Assembly: GCA_903961095.1 (NCBI GenBank) | Contig: CAJCDH010000175.1 | Span: forward strand, 1-42,839 | Length of the DNA: 42,839 nucleotides | Reading direction: 5' to 3' | Source: an uncultured Burkholderiales bacterium | GTDB lineage: Bacteria > Pseudomonadota > Gammaproteobacteria > Burkholderiales > Burkholderiaceae_C | In this document: piece after piece, positions 35,391-42,839 of the stretch | Position numbering within the stretch: the stretch's first letter is position 1 | Layout of the letters: every line of letters starts with the position of its first letter | Translations under genes and position numbers: made by a program | Notes under the pieces: generated by a model | The model's database searches: none | What the model was told of the DNA's origin: nothing | Seen by the model: the letters and a program-made list of their open reading frames with translations, nothing else

Positions 35391-36905
35391 ATGGAGTCAA
35401 CGATGGTCAAACGCGCGCGTGGTTCTTTGTTACTTTCTATCAAATTTGACAGGAATTCGCACCAACCCATTAGCACTCAGCTTTATGTTGCGATGCGAGA
35501 GTTGATTCTGGCTGGCGGATTTTTAGCCGGTGAACGTTTGCCTGCAACTCGAATCTTGGCCAAAGATTTGGGCATTTCCAGAACCACCGTCATTGAAGTC
35601 TTTGACCGGCTCACTTCAGAAAGCTTGGTGACCTCCAAAACTGGGGCTGGTACTTATGTCAGCAAGGCGCTAAGCGCTGAACGACCCAAGGCTGTCGTAT
35701 TGCAAACCGAGCTTCAAAATCAGCGCGCACCGCAACTTTCCAAATTGATGGGACAAGCCTTTCTTCGTTTCAGTGATCGCAAAAGACTGCCCCACGCGCC
35801 TCGCGCCTTCACAACCGCCTTGCCTGCCTTCGATTTTTTTCCGATGGCGCAATGGGCCAGACTCTCGGCCAAGTACATGCGCGGCTCTCGCGAAGACGTC
35901 ATGGGCTATGGCGACCCCAACGGCGCAGCCCAATTGCGCCGGGCCATCGCTTCCCATTTGCGCGTCAACAGAGGTATATCTTGTGAACCAGAGCAAATTT
36001 TCATAGTCAGTGGTGCCCAACAAGCCTTCCATTTGATTGGCTCCACATTGGTCAATCCTGGTGAAAATGTTTGGTTCGAAAATCCTGGTGCCATCGGCGC
36101 ACGAAATAGCTTGATTGCTTGCGGCGCCAACCTGATTCCCGTCCCTGTCGACAGCGAAGGCTTAAGGGTCGAAGACGCCTTAAGAATGTGCCCTGAATTC
36201 AGGCTGGCTTTTGTCACACCCTCGCATCAGCAACCCATGGGTAGCGTCATGAGCCTTGAACGCCGTTTTGCATTGCTGAGTGCCGCAGAAAAGGCCAAGG
36301 CTTGGATCATTGAAGATGACTATGACGGTGAATTTTTCTTTGGCAGTCACCCACCTCCCACGCTTAAAAGTGTGGACACCACTGGGCAAGTTATTTATGT
36401 AGGTACCTTCAGCAAATCTCTATTTCCAGCCCTGCGACTGGGCTATATGTTGGTACCTGATAGTTTGGTAAACACCTTTCAAACCATCATGTGCAATTAC
36501 TTACAAGGGGTCCCTTCTCATACACAATCGATGGTTGCCGAATTCATTGATGAAGGTCATTTCTCATCACACGTTAGGCGCATGAGGCTCATCTATGAGG
36601 AAAGACATGAGGCCTTGATCAGAGTAGCCCAGCAAAAATTAAGTGGCCTGCTTGAAGTCGAAACGACTCGAAGTGGGCTGCATACGATTGCTCATTTGCC
36701 GCGACAACTTTCTGAAATTGAAATTTCTAAAGCGGCCGAGCTCCTCAATGTCACCGCCTCCCCATTGGGCAGGTATGCGCTAGCCCCCTTGAAAACGCAA
36801 GGTTTGGTTCTAGGATTTGGGGGTGTCAACCCCCAACAAATTCAAGCAGGCTTAGAAGTATTGGCCAGCGTTCTTGAGAATCAGCAGAAACTAAAGCTCG
36901 GATGA
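35391..36905 (+). CDS. MocR/PdxR-family transcriptional regulator (GntR helix-turn-helix plus aminotransferase-like domain)
   Basis: A 504-residue regulator. The N-terminal winged helix-turn-helix (about 25-90; QPISTQLYVAMRELILAGGF, LPATRILAKDLGISRTTVIEVFDRL) is linked to a fold-type I PLP domain (about 130-500) with YGDPNGAAQLRRAI, VSGAQQAFHLIGS, IIEDDYDGEFFF and K342 in VGTFSKSLFPALRLGYM, which should bind PLP. Relatives (PdxR, GabR, TauR) sense PLP or an amine/amino acid through an external aldimine. It probably controls the enolase-superfamily gene to the left and the oxidoreductase genes to the right. The ATG at 35391 is used; one at 35403 is also possible. Confidence 0.93.
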   Translation: MESTMVKRARGSLLLSIKFDRNSHQPISTQLYVAMRELILAGGFLAGERLPATRILAKDLGISRTTVIEVFDRLTSESLVTSKTGAGTYVSKALSAERPKAVVLQTELQNQRAPQLSKLMGQAFLRFSDRKRLPHAPRAFTTALPAFDFFPMAQWARLSAKYMRGSREDVMGYGDPNGAAQLRRAIASHLRVNRGISCEPEQIFIVSGAQQAFHLIGSTLVNPGENVWFENPGAIGARNSLIACGANLIPVPVDSEGLRVEDALRMCPEFRLAFVTPSHQQPMGSVMSLERRFALLSAAEKAKAWIIEDDYDGEFFFGSHPPPTLKSVDTTGQVIYVGTFSKSLFPALRLGYMLVPDSLVNTFQTIMCNYLQGVPSHTQSMVAEFIDEGHFSSHVRRMRLIYEERHEALIRVAQQKLSGLLEVETTRSGLHTIAHLPRQLSEIEISKAAELLNVTASPLGRYALAPLKTQGLVLGFGGVNPQQIQAGLEVLASVLENQQKLKLG

Positions 36906-36936
36906 ACTCAGTCTTTTTACGTGGTTTGCTAATATC

Positions 36937-36946
36937 TTCAAAACGG
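36937..36946. promoter_or_regulatory. Third copy of the MocR-type box, inverted
   Basis: TTCAAAACGG is the reverse complement of CCGTTTTGAA, which differs by one base from the CCATTTTGAA direct repeats at 35353-35384. It lies 57 bases before the GMC oxidoreductase start, so the regulator may also bind here. Confidence 0.4.
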
Positions 36947-36980
36947 ACCTTTTCACCAGACCAATGCCTGTGAAAAACTG

Positions 36981-36994
36981 AGCTTTTAAAAGCT
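36981..36994. repeat. Perfect palindrome AGCTTTTAAAAGCT
   Basis: A perfect 14-base palindrome immediately before the GMC oxidoreductase start, which lacks a ribosome site. AT-rich and short, so chance is possible; it could be an operator half-site pair or part of a weak hairpin over the start region. Confidence 0.4.
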
Positions 36995-37002
36995 AAAAAA
37001 CT

Positions 37003-38622
37003 TTGACCGAATTCGATTTTATTGTTGTGGGCGCGGGATCAGCAGGGTGCGTCATGGCCAACCGACTTTCGGCCTGCGGGCGATTTAAGGTTTTGTTGCT
37101 CGAAGCTGGCGGAAGTGATCAGCGCCTGTGGCTGAAGGTCCCCATTGGCTATGGCATGTCTTTTTTCAATCCGAGTGTCAATTGGATGTATCAGACTGAG
37201 CCCGATCCACAACTGAATCACCGCTCCGGTTATTGGCCTCGGGGTAAGGTCTTAGGCGGCTCTAGTGCCATCAACGCCATGGTTTTTATCAGAGGTCAAG
37301 CCCGTGATTTCGATGATTGGGCCAACTTAGGAAACCCTGGTTGGTCGTATCAGGATGTACTTCCTTACTTTAAAAAATTAGAAGACAGCCCCCACGGACC
37401 TAGCACATCGAGAGGTGTGAATGGCCCTTTGCATGTGAGCGACGTATCGAAACAGGTGCATCCTTTGTGCGAGCAGTTTTTAAAAGCTGGCGAAGAGCTG
37501 GGCCTGAAAAGAAATGCTGACATCAACGGCGATTCTCAAGAAGGTGTTTGCATCAATCAAATCACCACACGGAATGGTTTTCGAGAATCTGCCAGCAGTG
37601 CTTATCTCAAACCAGCCCTCAAAAGACCTAATTTAAAAGTCATCACGCACGCACATGCCTCGCGGGTACTTTTTGAAAATCGAAAAGCAGTAGGCATTGA
37701 ATTCCTCCAAGATGGCATCAAGCTCAGCGCTCGAGCAAGTCGTGAAGTCATTCTTTCTGCAGGCTCTATCAATACACCTCAAATACTCCAACTGTCTGGC
37801 GTGGGGCCTGGACAACTCTTGCAAAAGTTCAATATTCCCTTAGTGATCGATAGCCCAGCCGTTGGACAAAACTTGCAGGATCATTTGTGCATTGACTATA
37901 TGTACAGAGCCAAAGTACCCACATTGAACAAACAATTGGGTAGCTTGTGGGGACAAATTTGGTCGGGGCTTCAATACATGACAAAGCGTCAAGGACCACT
38001 GTCCTTGAGCATCAACCAAGGTGGCGGTTTCTGTAAATCAACAGAACAGTCTTCGCATCCCGACATGCAACTTTATTTTTCGCCACTCAGCTACCTTAAG
38101 GCAACGCCAGGCAAAAGAAAACTGACAGCACCTGACGCATTTCCGGGATTCTTGTTGAGCGCGCAACCTTGTCGCCCCGAAAGTCGCGGCAGCATCCATA
38201 TTCAAAGTCTAGACCCGCACCAAGCACCTCAGATATGGCCTAATTCACTTGCAAGCCCTGCTGACAAAGCCGCCATGCTTCTTGCTGCTCAGTGGTTGCG
38301 CAAGCTGGCAGGAACGCCCTCTCTGGGAAGCATCATTGATCATGAAATATTGCCAGGCCCTGAAGTCAAAAGCATCGATCAAATGATGACTGATATTTAC
38401 GCAAGAGCATCAACCGTATACCATCCTGTGAGTACTTGCAGAATGGGAGCTCACATTGACAATGCGGTTGTAGACTCACAACTTAGGGCCCATGGTCTTC
38501 AGTCTTTAAGAGTCGTTGATGCCTCCGTTTTTCCAACACTCACATCGGGCAACACCAATGCCCCGACCCTCATGGTTGCAGAAAAAGCTGCAGACATGGT
38601 CTTAGCAGATCATCAAGATTAA
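37003..38622 (+). CDS. GMC-family FAD-dependent oxidoreductase (choline/alcohol dehydrogenase type), TTG start
   Basis: A 539-residue GMC oxidoreductase with the FAD motif FIVVGAGSAGCVMANRL followed by VLLLEAGG, the GMC signature PRGKVLGGSSAINAMVFIRG, NTPQILQLSGVGPGQLL, and the catalytic His and Asn in YHPVSTCRMG and SGNTNAPTLMVAEKAADM. Family members oxidise alcohols such as choline, polyethylene glycol or short alkanols; the sequence before GYG (WLKVPIGYGMSFFNPSVNWMYQTEP) is not diagnostic of choline. The start is TTG at 37003 after a stop at 36994; no ATG lies in frame before the FAD motif, and no ribosome site is visible. Its stop is 17 bases before the PuuB-like gene. Confidence 0.9.
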   Translation: MTEFDFIVVGAGSAGCVMANRLSACGRFKVLLLEAGGSDQRLWLKVPIGYGMSFFNPSVNWMYQTEPDPQLNHRSGYWPRGKVLGGSSAINAMVFIRGQARDFDDWANLGNPGWSYQDVLPYFKKLEDSPHGPSTSRGVNGPLHVSDVSKQVHPLCEQFLKAGEELGLKRNADINGDSQEGVCINQITTRNGFRESASSAYLKPALKRPNLKVITHAHASRVLFENRKAVGIEFLQDGIKLSARASREVILSAGSINTPQILQLSGVGPGQLLQKFNIPLVIDSPAVGQNLQDHLCIDYMYRAKVPTLNKQLGSLWGQIWSGLQYMTKRQGPLSLSINQGGGFCKSTEQSSHPDMQLYFSPLSYLKATPGKRKLTAPDAFPGFLLSAQPCRPESRGSIHIQSLDPHQAPQIWPNSLASPADKAAMLLAAQWLRKLAGTPSLGSIIDHEILPGPEVKSIDQMMTDIYARASTVYHPVSTCRMGAHIDNAVVDSQLRAHGLQSLRVVDASVFPTLTSGNTNAPTLMVAEKAADMVLADHQD

Positions 38623-38639
38623 CCCAAGGATCAGATTTC

Positions 38640-39932
38640 ATGTCATCTCTTGCTCTCATGGAAAACTGCAAACTCAGTCCGTACTGGTGGGAAAAAACGC
38701 CAAGACCCGTCTCACAGGAGAAAGCCTTACCTAGCTCTGTCGATGTCTTGGTCATAGGCGCGGGTTACACAGGGCTGCATGCAGCCTTGCAAACAGCCAG
38801 GGGAGGACGATCAACTTGGGTCATCGATGCGGAGGACGCTGGATGGGGTTGCAGTTCACGCAATGGCGGACAGATTTCAACCAGCATCAAGCCCACCTTT
38901 GAATCGCTGTCTCAACAACATGGTTCGAAAAAAGCCTTTGAGATCTTGAAGGAAGGGCAAAAATCGTTGGCATGGATTCAGCATTTTGTAGAGTCTGAAA
39001 AAATTGATTGTGATTTTGCCAACGTGGGGCGATTTCATGCTGCTCACAACGCTGAGCAATACGAAGCATTGGCAAAGAAGCTGACAAATCAGCCCAAGGG
39101 GCTTGAAGCAAAGGCTCATGTTGTTCCCCGATCAGAACAAAGGCAAGAATTGGGCTCAGATGTTTACTGGGGTGGTGTTGTTTATGAACAGCATTGCTCT
39201 GTTGATCCAGCGGCTTACCACCAAGGGCTTCTTGAGCGAGCTGTTTCAGCAGGTGTTGAAATCATCTCCAAATGCCCCGCTTTGAATATTCAAAAGAACA
39301 GCAATGGCTTCGAAATACAAACAACAAGAGGCATCATCAAAGCGAAAAATGTTGTCATTGCGACCAACGGCTATACCGGTAAACTCACACCCTGGCTTCA
39401 AAGACGTGTTATTCCCATTGGCAGTTACATGATTGCCACAGAGGCTTTACCGCCAGGCTTGATGGACAGACTGATCCCCAAAGATCGAATTGTCAGCGAT
39501 ACAAGACGCGTTGTTTATTACTACCGCTCGTCTCCCGATCGAACACGTATTTTGTTTGGTGGCAGAGTCTCACACCAAGAAACAGACCCTCGAATAAGTG
39601 GCCCCAAGCTTCACCATGACATGTCTGAAATTTTTCCAGAACTGAAAAATGTGGCCATCAGCCATTCTTGGTGCGGTTTTGTGGCTTACACATTTGATGA
39701 ACTCATGCACACAGGTGTGCATGATGGCATGCATTACGCCATGGGTTATTGCGGAGCTGGCGTGGGAACATCCAGCTACTTTGGCATGCGAATTGGTCAG
39801 CAAGTCTTGGGCTTGAAAGAAGGCAACACGGCCTTAGACGGTTTGCCATTCCAGACTCGCCCTTTTTACACTGGCAATCCTTGGTTTTTAGCGCCTTCCA
39901 TTCGCTACTACAGGTGGCTAGACAGTTTTTAA
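38640..39932 (+). CDS. FAD-dependent amine oxidoreductase, PuuB-like (DAO family)
   Basis: A 430-residue flavoenzyme of the DAO superfamily, with VDVLVIGAGYTGLHAALQTARGGR near 34-57, the GCSSRNGGQIST segment and a C-terminal FAD-contact motif in HYAMGYCGAGVGTSSYFG. Its N-terminal SPYWWEKTPRP is common in the PuuB (gamma-glutamylputrescine oxidase) and related amine-oxidase group. Members oxidise a C-N bond of an amine or amino acid with O2 or a quinone. It is followed by the DadA-like gene after 33 bases. PuuB proper would act on gamma-glutamylputrescine; the substrate here is not shown by the sequence. An AAGGA site precedes the ATG. Confidence 0.87.
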   Translation: MSSLALMENCKLSPYWWEKTPRPVSQEKALPSSVDVLVIGAGYTGLHAALQTARGGRSTWVIDAEDAGWGCSSRNGGQISTSIKPTFESLSQQHGSKKAFEILKEGQKSLAWIQHFVESEKIDCDFANVGRFHAAHNAEQYEALAKKLTNQPKGLEAKAHVVPRSEQRQELGSDVYWGGVVYEQHCSVDPAAYHQGLLERAVSAGVEIISKCPALNIQKNSNGFEIQTTRGIIKAKNVVIATNGYTGKLTPWLQRRVIPIGSYMIATEALPPGLMDRLIPKDRIVSDTRRVVYYYRSSPDRTRILFGGRVSHQETDPRISGPKLHHDMSEIFPELKNVAISHSWCGFVAYTFDELMHTGVHDGMHYAMGYCGAGVGTSSYFGMRIGQQVLGLKEGNTALDGLPFQTRPFYTGNPWFLAPSIRYYRWLDSF

Positions 39933-39965
39933 AAGTCAAGCATCATTGCCGCCAAATAAACTGTC

Positions 39966-41264
39966 ATGAAATTTTCCAAGCCCCTTTGCGATTTGCCGCT
40001 TCAGTCTCCAAGGGGTTCACTTCATGTTTTGATTGTTGGATCGGGTGCAGTTGGACTTTCATGCGCCCTGTGGCTGTTAAAGACGGGCCACCGAGTCACC
40101 GTGTTTGACCCTAATCCACCACTTGAAGACATTGATTACAGAGGCGCATGCAGTTTTGGCAACGCCTGCTCCATTGCCTATGGTGCTGTCACGCCAGTCG
40201 CCATGCCAGGCATTTTGAAAGATGTTCCTAGCATGTTGACCAACCCACTGGCACATCTTTCCATTCAATGGCGAAACTTTCCAGAATTGATACCTTGGCT
40301 TTTACAGTTCATTCGCTCTAGCAAGTCAGAACGGGTTCTTGAAATTGTGAATGAACTGGCTGATCTCATGCGATTGGCAGAAGCTGGCATTGCACCTTTG
40401 CTTCAGGAAAGTGGCAGCCAACATTTAATTCGCAATCGTGAGTGTCTTTATCTTTATAAATCTGAAGAAAAATACCAGCAGGCTCAATACGGACTTCAAT
40501 TGCGGGCGAGCCAGGGTGTTCGCATGGAAACACTAAATGCCGCTCAAATTTATGAAAGGGAGCCGCATCTGACACCGGTTTATCACAAAGGTGTTTTGTT
40601 TTTGGATGCCTACAGCTTAGAAAGTCCACATGTTTACATGAAGAATTTGGCGAAGAGCATTCTTCAACGAGGTGGACAATTTGTGCGTCAGCAAGTCGAT
40701 GAAATTGTGCTTGGCGATGACCATGTCCAGCTCAGAGTTCATGGCATGCTCGGCGAGTGCGCAGATCAAGTGGTTGTGGCTGCCGGCGCATGGTCAAAAA
40801 AACTATTGTACGCCGATGATCAAGTACTCCTGAATACTGAGCGGGGCTATCACGTGATGTTTCCAGATTCTGGCAAATTATTGACAACGCCAACATGTTA
40901 TCCAGAACATGGGTTTTACATGACACCCATGATGGATGGCATTCGAGCAGCAGGCACCGTAGAGTTGGGCGGCCTGGGTGCAGCACCAAACCTCAAACGA
41001 ATTGAAGTCATCGAAAAAGCCACTCGGCAATTGATTCAAGGCTTAGGCCACAGCAGTGACACGTGGCTTGGACACCGCCCCTCCATGCCCGATTCTTTGC
41101 CTGTCATTGGTCAATCACCGCATAGCAAAAGAATCATTTATGCTTTTGGCCATGGGCACCTTGGACTTACCTTGGCCGGCATTACAGGCCGCTTGGTGGC
41201 TGAAATTGCTGGCGGACATACTTTGTCAAAAAATATCAATGCGCTGCGGCCACATCGATTTTGA
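39966..41264 (+). CDS. D-amino acid dehydrogenase-like FAD oxidoreductase (DadA/DAO family)
   Basis: A 432-residue flavoenzyme with the FAD motif HVLIVGSGAVGLSCALWLLKTGHRVTVFD, the DadA-like SFGNACSIAYGAVTPVAMPG segment, QWRNFPELIPWLLQFIRSS and a C-terminal HRPSMPDSLPVIGQSP plus GHGHLGLTLAGITGRL. DadA-type enzymes oxidise D-amino acids or N-substituted amino acids to oxo acids and ammonia, passing electrons to quinones. It ends the MocR-linked oxidoreductase set. No distinct ribosome site precedes the ATG. Possible substrates include D-amino acids, N-methylated amino acids or an amino phosphonate. Confidence 0.88.
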   Translation: MKFSKPLCDLPLQSPRGSLHVLIVGSGAVGLSCALWLLKTGHRVTVFDPNPPLEDIDYRGACSFGNACSIAYGAVTPVAMPGILKDVPSMLTNPLAHLSIQWRNFPELIPWLLQFIRSSKSERVLEIVNELADLMRLAEAGIAPLLQESGSQHLIRNRECLYLYKSEEKYQQAQYGLQLRASQGVRMETLNAAQIYEREPHLTPVYHKGVLFLDAYSLESPHVYMKNLAKSILQRGGQFVRQQVDEIVLGDDHVQLRVHGMLGECADQVVVAAGAWSKKLLYADDQVLLNTERGYHVMFPDSGKLLTTPTCYPEHGFYMTPMMDGIRAAGTVELGGLGAAPNLKRIEVIEKATRQLIQGLGHSSDTWLGHRPSMPDSLPVIGQSPHSKRIIYAFGHGHLGLTLAGITGRLVAEIAGGHTLSKNINALRPHRF

Positions 41265-41292
41265 TTTTCAATTTTCAATCAATCAAAAGAAC

Positions 41293-42033
41293 TTAAAACG
41301 CAATGCCCCTCAAAGATCTAGCGCACAATACAAGCCCGCTGAGACATAAAAAACTGTGGATCAAGGGCTTGAGGAAAGCTGCTTGAATACGAACTGCCAA
41401 TTGATGCCCCAACCATACACCAAGCATGGCAAAAGGCAGAAGTAGCATCAAGCACTTCCAAAGGCCAACATCGCTCAAGCCGCCTGAGACACCCATCATG
41501 CAAAGCGCAATCGAAGACAGACCCATGATGGTCATCGGCATGGTCGCCCTGATCAAGTATGGGTCTGACAAGCGCTGAGCAAGCCACGACATCACAACTG
41601 GCCCTGCTGTGCCAAACATGGTTTCAACAAGCCCCATCATGAAGCCAGCCACGTGACGCATCGATGGCCTGAGCTGAACAGCCACTGGCGCGCCTTTGAG
41701 GCCTCGCCAGCCAATGAAGATGACATAGAGCCCCAAGCAAAGAAGCAAGCTATCACCCTGTGTGATGCGAGTGAGCACAATGCCAGCAAGTGCACCAACC
41801 ACGACAGAAGGTAGCAAGGGCGGCAACTCTTTCCACATCACCTGCCGAAAATTCAAACCCGTGTGCAACATGGCAGCAGGCACATCAATCAGAAGTACCA
41901 AAGGCACCACCATCGCAAGTGGCCAATCCCAAGCCAACAAGGGAACGATGATCAAGGCAGATCCAAACCCTGCAATTCCCAAGACAAAATAGCCCAAAAA
42001 CACGACTGCAAATTGAAAGAGGCCAGCTTCCAT
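41293..42033 (-). CDS. TauE/SafE-family sulfite/anion exporter
   Basis: A 246-residue membrane protein with about seven to eight hydrophobic helices in two repeats. The family has a typical GIAGFGSALIIVPLLAWDWPL in the first repeat and FMMGLVETMFGTAGPVVMSWLA in the second (often GxxxGxxGxGG-like). Relatives export sulfite, sulfoacetate or taurine-derived anions, but many have unknown substrates. The ATG at 42033 directly follows the stop of the Nudix gene, so the pair is cotranscribed. It is convergent with the DadA-like gene, 28 bases apart, with no obvious terminator. Confidence 0.88.
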   Translation of the reverse strand: MEAGLFQFAVVFLGYFVLGIAGFGSALIIVPLLAWDWPLAMVVPLVLLIDVPAAMLHTGLNFRQVMWKELPPLLPSVVVGALAGIVLTRITQGDSLLLCLGLYVIFIGWRGLKGAPVAVQLRPSMRHVAGFMMGLVETMFGTAGPVVMSWLAQRLSDPYLIRATMPMTIMGLSSIALCMMGVSGGLSDVGLWKCLMLLLPFAMLGVWLGHQLAVRIQAAFLKPLIHSFLCLSGLVLCARSLRGIAF

Positions 42034-42839
42034 CTAGTTCAAAACACCCTGTGCAAGGACACAGGCAGCGTCTACTGTAAAGGCCTGATTGGCAATGGCC
42101 TCAACAACTTGCTTGGGTGACATACACGCAAATTCACTGACCTCACCATCTTGGTTAATGGGTGCCACATCTGGCGGCACCAGCAGGTTGTAAACCCACA
42201 ATGTTTCGTGGTGCCAACCTGTGGCCACTGCTCGGCAAGTACTGACATTGCCATAAGGGGCAGCCGTGAGGGCTAAGGCTTCAGAAATTCCAGCCTCTTC
42301 GGCCAATTCTCTAATGCTGCAAGTTTGAAGCGACTCACCTACTGGCAACCCACCAGCCGCAAGGTTGTCCAACATGCCCGGATCGGTGGGTTTGGTAAGC
42401 GCTCGACGTCCGCACCACAAATGCCCTTCATTCGTAAAGCCATTCACATGCACAGCATGACTGCGCAAACCAAAAAACCGAAAGGCTGATCTCTCCATTT
42501 CAAAAGCCGCGGGCAAGAGAGATGTAGGTTCCAAAGACTGTTGCCCAAGGCCAATGACTTCATCTTTCCAGTAGCTGAATTTTTCATTGCGCCAACCCGT
42601 GACATATCCAAGAGCATGCAGTCGTTGGGCCCACTGCGCCAACATGAGGCTGCGTGAATTGGGCGTCCCTTCCTGGGTATCCCATCTCAATCCTAGAGGC
42701 AAATGTGTCCAATCGCTACTCAGCTTTTGAAGTACTTCTGCATGCAAAGGTGTGAGGCGCCCAGTGGCTGTCTGCGAACCACCCAAGTACCAGGGAACCG
42801 AATCTTTCGGCACCGGCTGCATGGCCTGCTTCAAGCACT
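42034..42839 (-). CDS. Nudix hydrolase with DUF4743-type N-terminal domain, 5' end open at window edge
   Basis: Coding text runs leftward from the right edge; an ATG at 42822 would give 262 residues, but the frame stays open to the edge and residues before it (CLKQA) look plausible, so the true start may lie outside. The Nudix box GGLPVGESLQTCSIRELAEEAGI (matching GX5EX7REUXEEXGU) lies after a DUF4743-like region at about 10-110 (DSVPWYLGG, FSYWKDEVIGL, FRFFGLRSHAVHVNG). Relatives include the Nudix half of fungal Tnr3-like proteins that act on oxidised thiamine diphosphate. The role here is not fixed. Its stop abuts the TauE/SafE start. Confidence 0.88.
   Translation of the reverse strand, partial: CLKQAMQPVPKDSVPWYLGGSQTATGRLTPLHAEVLQKLSSDWTHLPLGLRWDTQEGTPNSRSLMLAQWAQRLHALGYVTGWRNEKFSYWKDEVIGLGQQSLEPTSLLPAAFEMERSAFRFFGLRSHAVHVNGFTNEGHLWCGRRALTKPTDPGMLDNLAAGGLPVGESLQTCSIRELAEEAGISEALALTAAPYGNVSTCRAVATGWHHETLWVYNLLVPPDVAPINQDGEVSEFACMSPKQVVEAIANQAFTVDAACVLAQGVLN

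Noticed and set aside
37003-38622. Choline dehydrogenase BetA
   Set aside because: GMC motifs are general; the N-terminal region is not BetA-specific, and no betI or choline transporter is adjacent.

Overview
The window looks like a chromosomal segment of a betaproteobacterium, most likely Comamonadaceae (Limnohabitans / Rhodoferax / Polaromonas type). This rests on gene content and order (dxs-ispA-xseB next to a Rieske oxygenase gene, TRAP transporter, 2-aminoethylphosphonate genes) and on moderate GC; the genus is inference. Coding density is very high. There is no tRNA, rRNA, CRISPR array, insertion sequence or prophage gene, and no gap reaches 300 bases.

Layout. (1) 1-3472, minus strand: xseB-ispA-dxs, with overlapping or nearly touching genes, a terminator, then the start of a TRAP small-permease gene cut by the window edge. 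(2) 3473-7512: a leader with a strong hairpin terminator, then Rieske oxygenase, EamA transporter and two-domain sulfurtransferase genes on the plus strand, and a ZIP metal transporter on the minus strand. (3) 7589-21765: a phosphonate island built on a divergent control region (16566-16722) with a perfect 20-base palindrome. Leftward runs a tight seven-gene operon: GntR regulator, phosphonoacetate hydrolase (phnA), phosphonoacetaldehyde dehydrogenase (phnY), Na/Pi transporter with PhoU domain, PhnZ-like HD oxygenase, EamA transporter, and an FAD/GcvT dehydrogenase of the dimethylglycine/sarcosine type. Rightward run a 2-aminoethylphosphonate (2-AEP) ABC transporter and phnW. (4) 21812-28290, plus strand: glutamine synthetase-like ligase, iron alcohol dehydrogenase, gamma-glutamyl hydrolase, aldehyde dehydrogenase, HAD phosphatase, M14-type deacylase. 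(5) 28311-35314, minus strand: enolase-superfamily enzyme and aldehyde dehydrogenase, then a PotDABC-type transporter with a RidA protein. (6) 35391-41264, plus strand: MocR/PdxR-type regulator followed by GMC, PuuB-like and DadA-like oxidoreductases. (7) 41293 to the right edge, minus strand: TauE/SafE transporter and a Nudix hydrolase.

How it works together (inference). The phosphonate island can import 2-AEP and convert it to phosphonoacetaldehyde (PhnW), phosphonoacetate (PhnY) and acetate plus phosphate (PhnA), under GntR-type rather than Pho-type control; the Na/Pi protein may expel surplus phosphate. The PhnZ-like protein offers a second, oxidative outlet. The next cluster has the right enzymes to protect an amino alcohol such as ethanolamine as a gamma-glutamyl amide, oxidise it in two steps and release the amino acid (glycine, if ethanolamine). 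Several branches (PhnZ, the gamma-glutamyl route, the FAD/GcvT enzyme) could converge on glycine, which suggests an island for salvaging lipid head-group amines and phosphonates.
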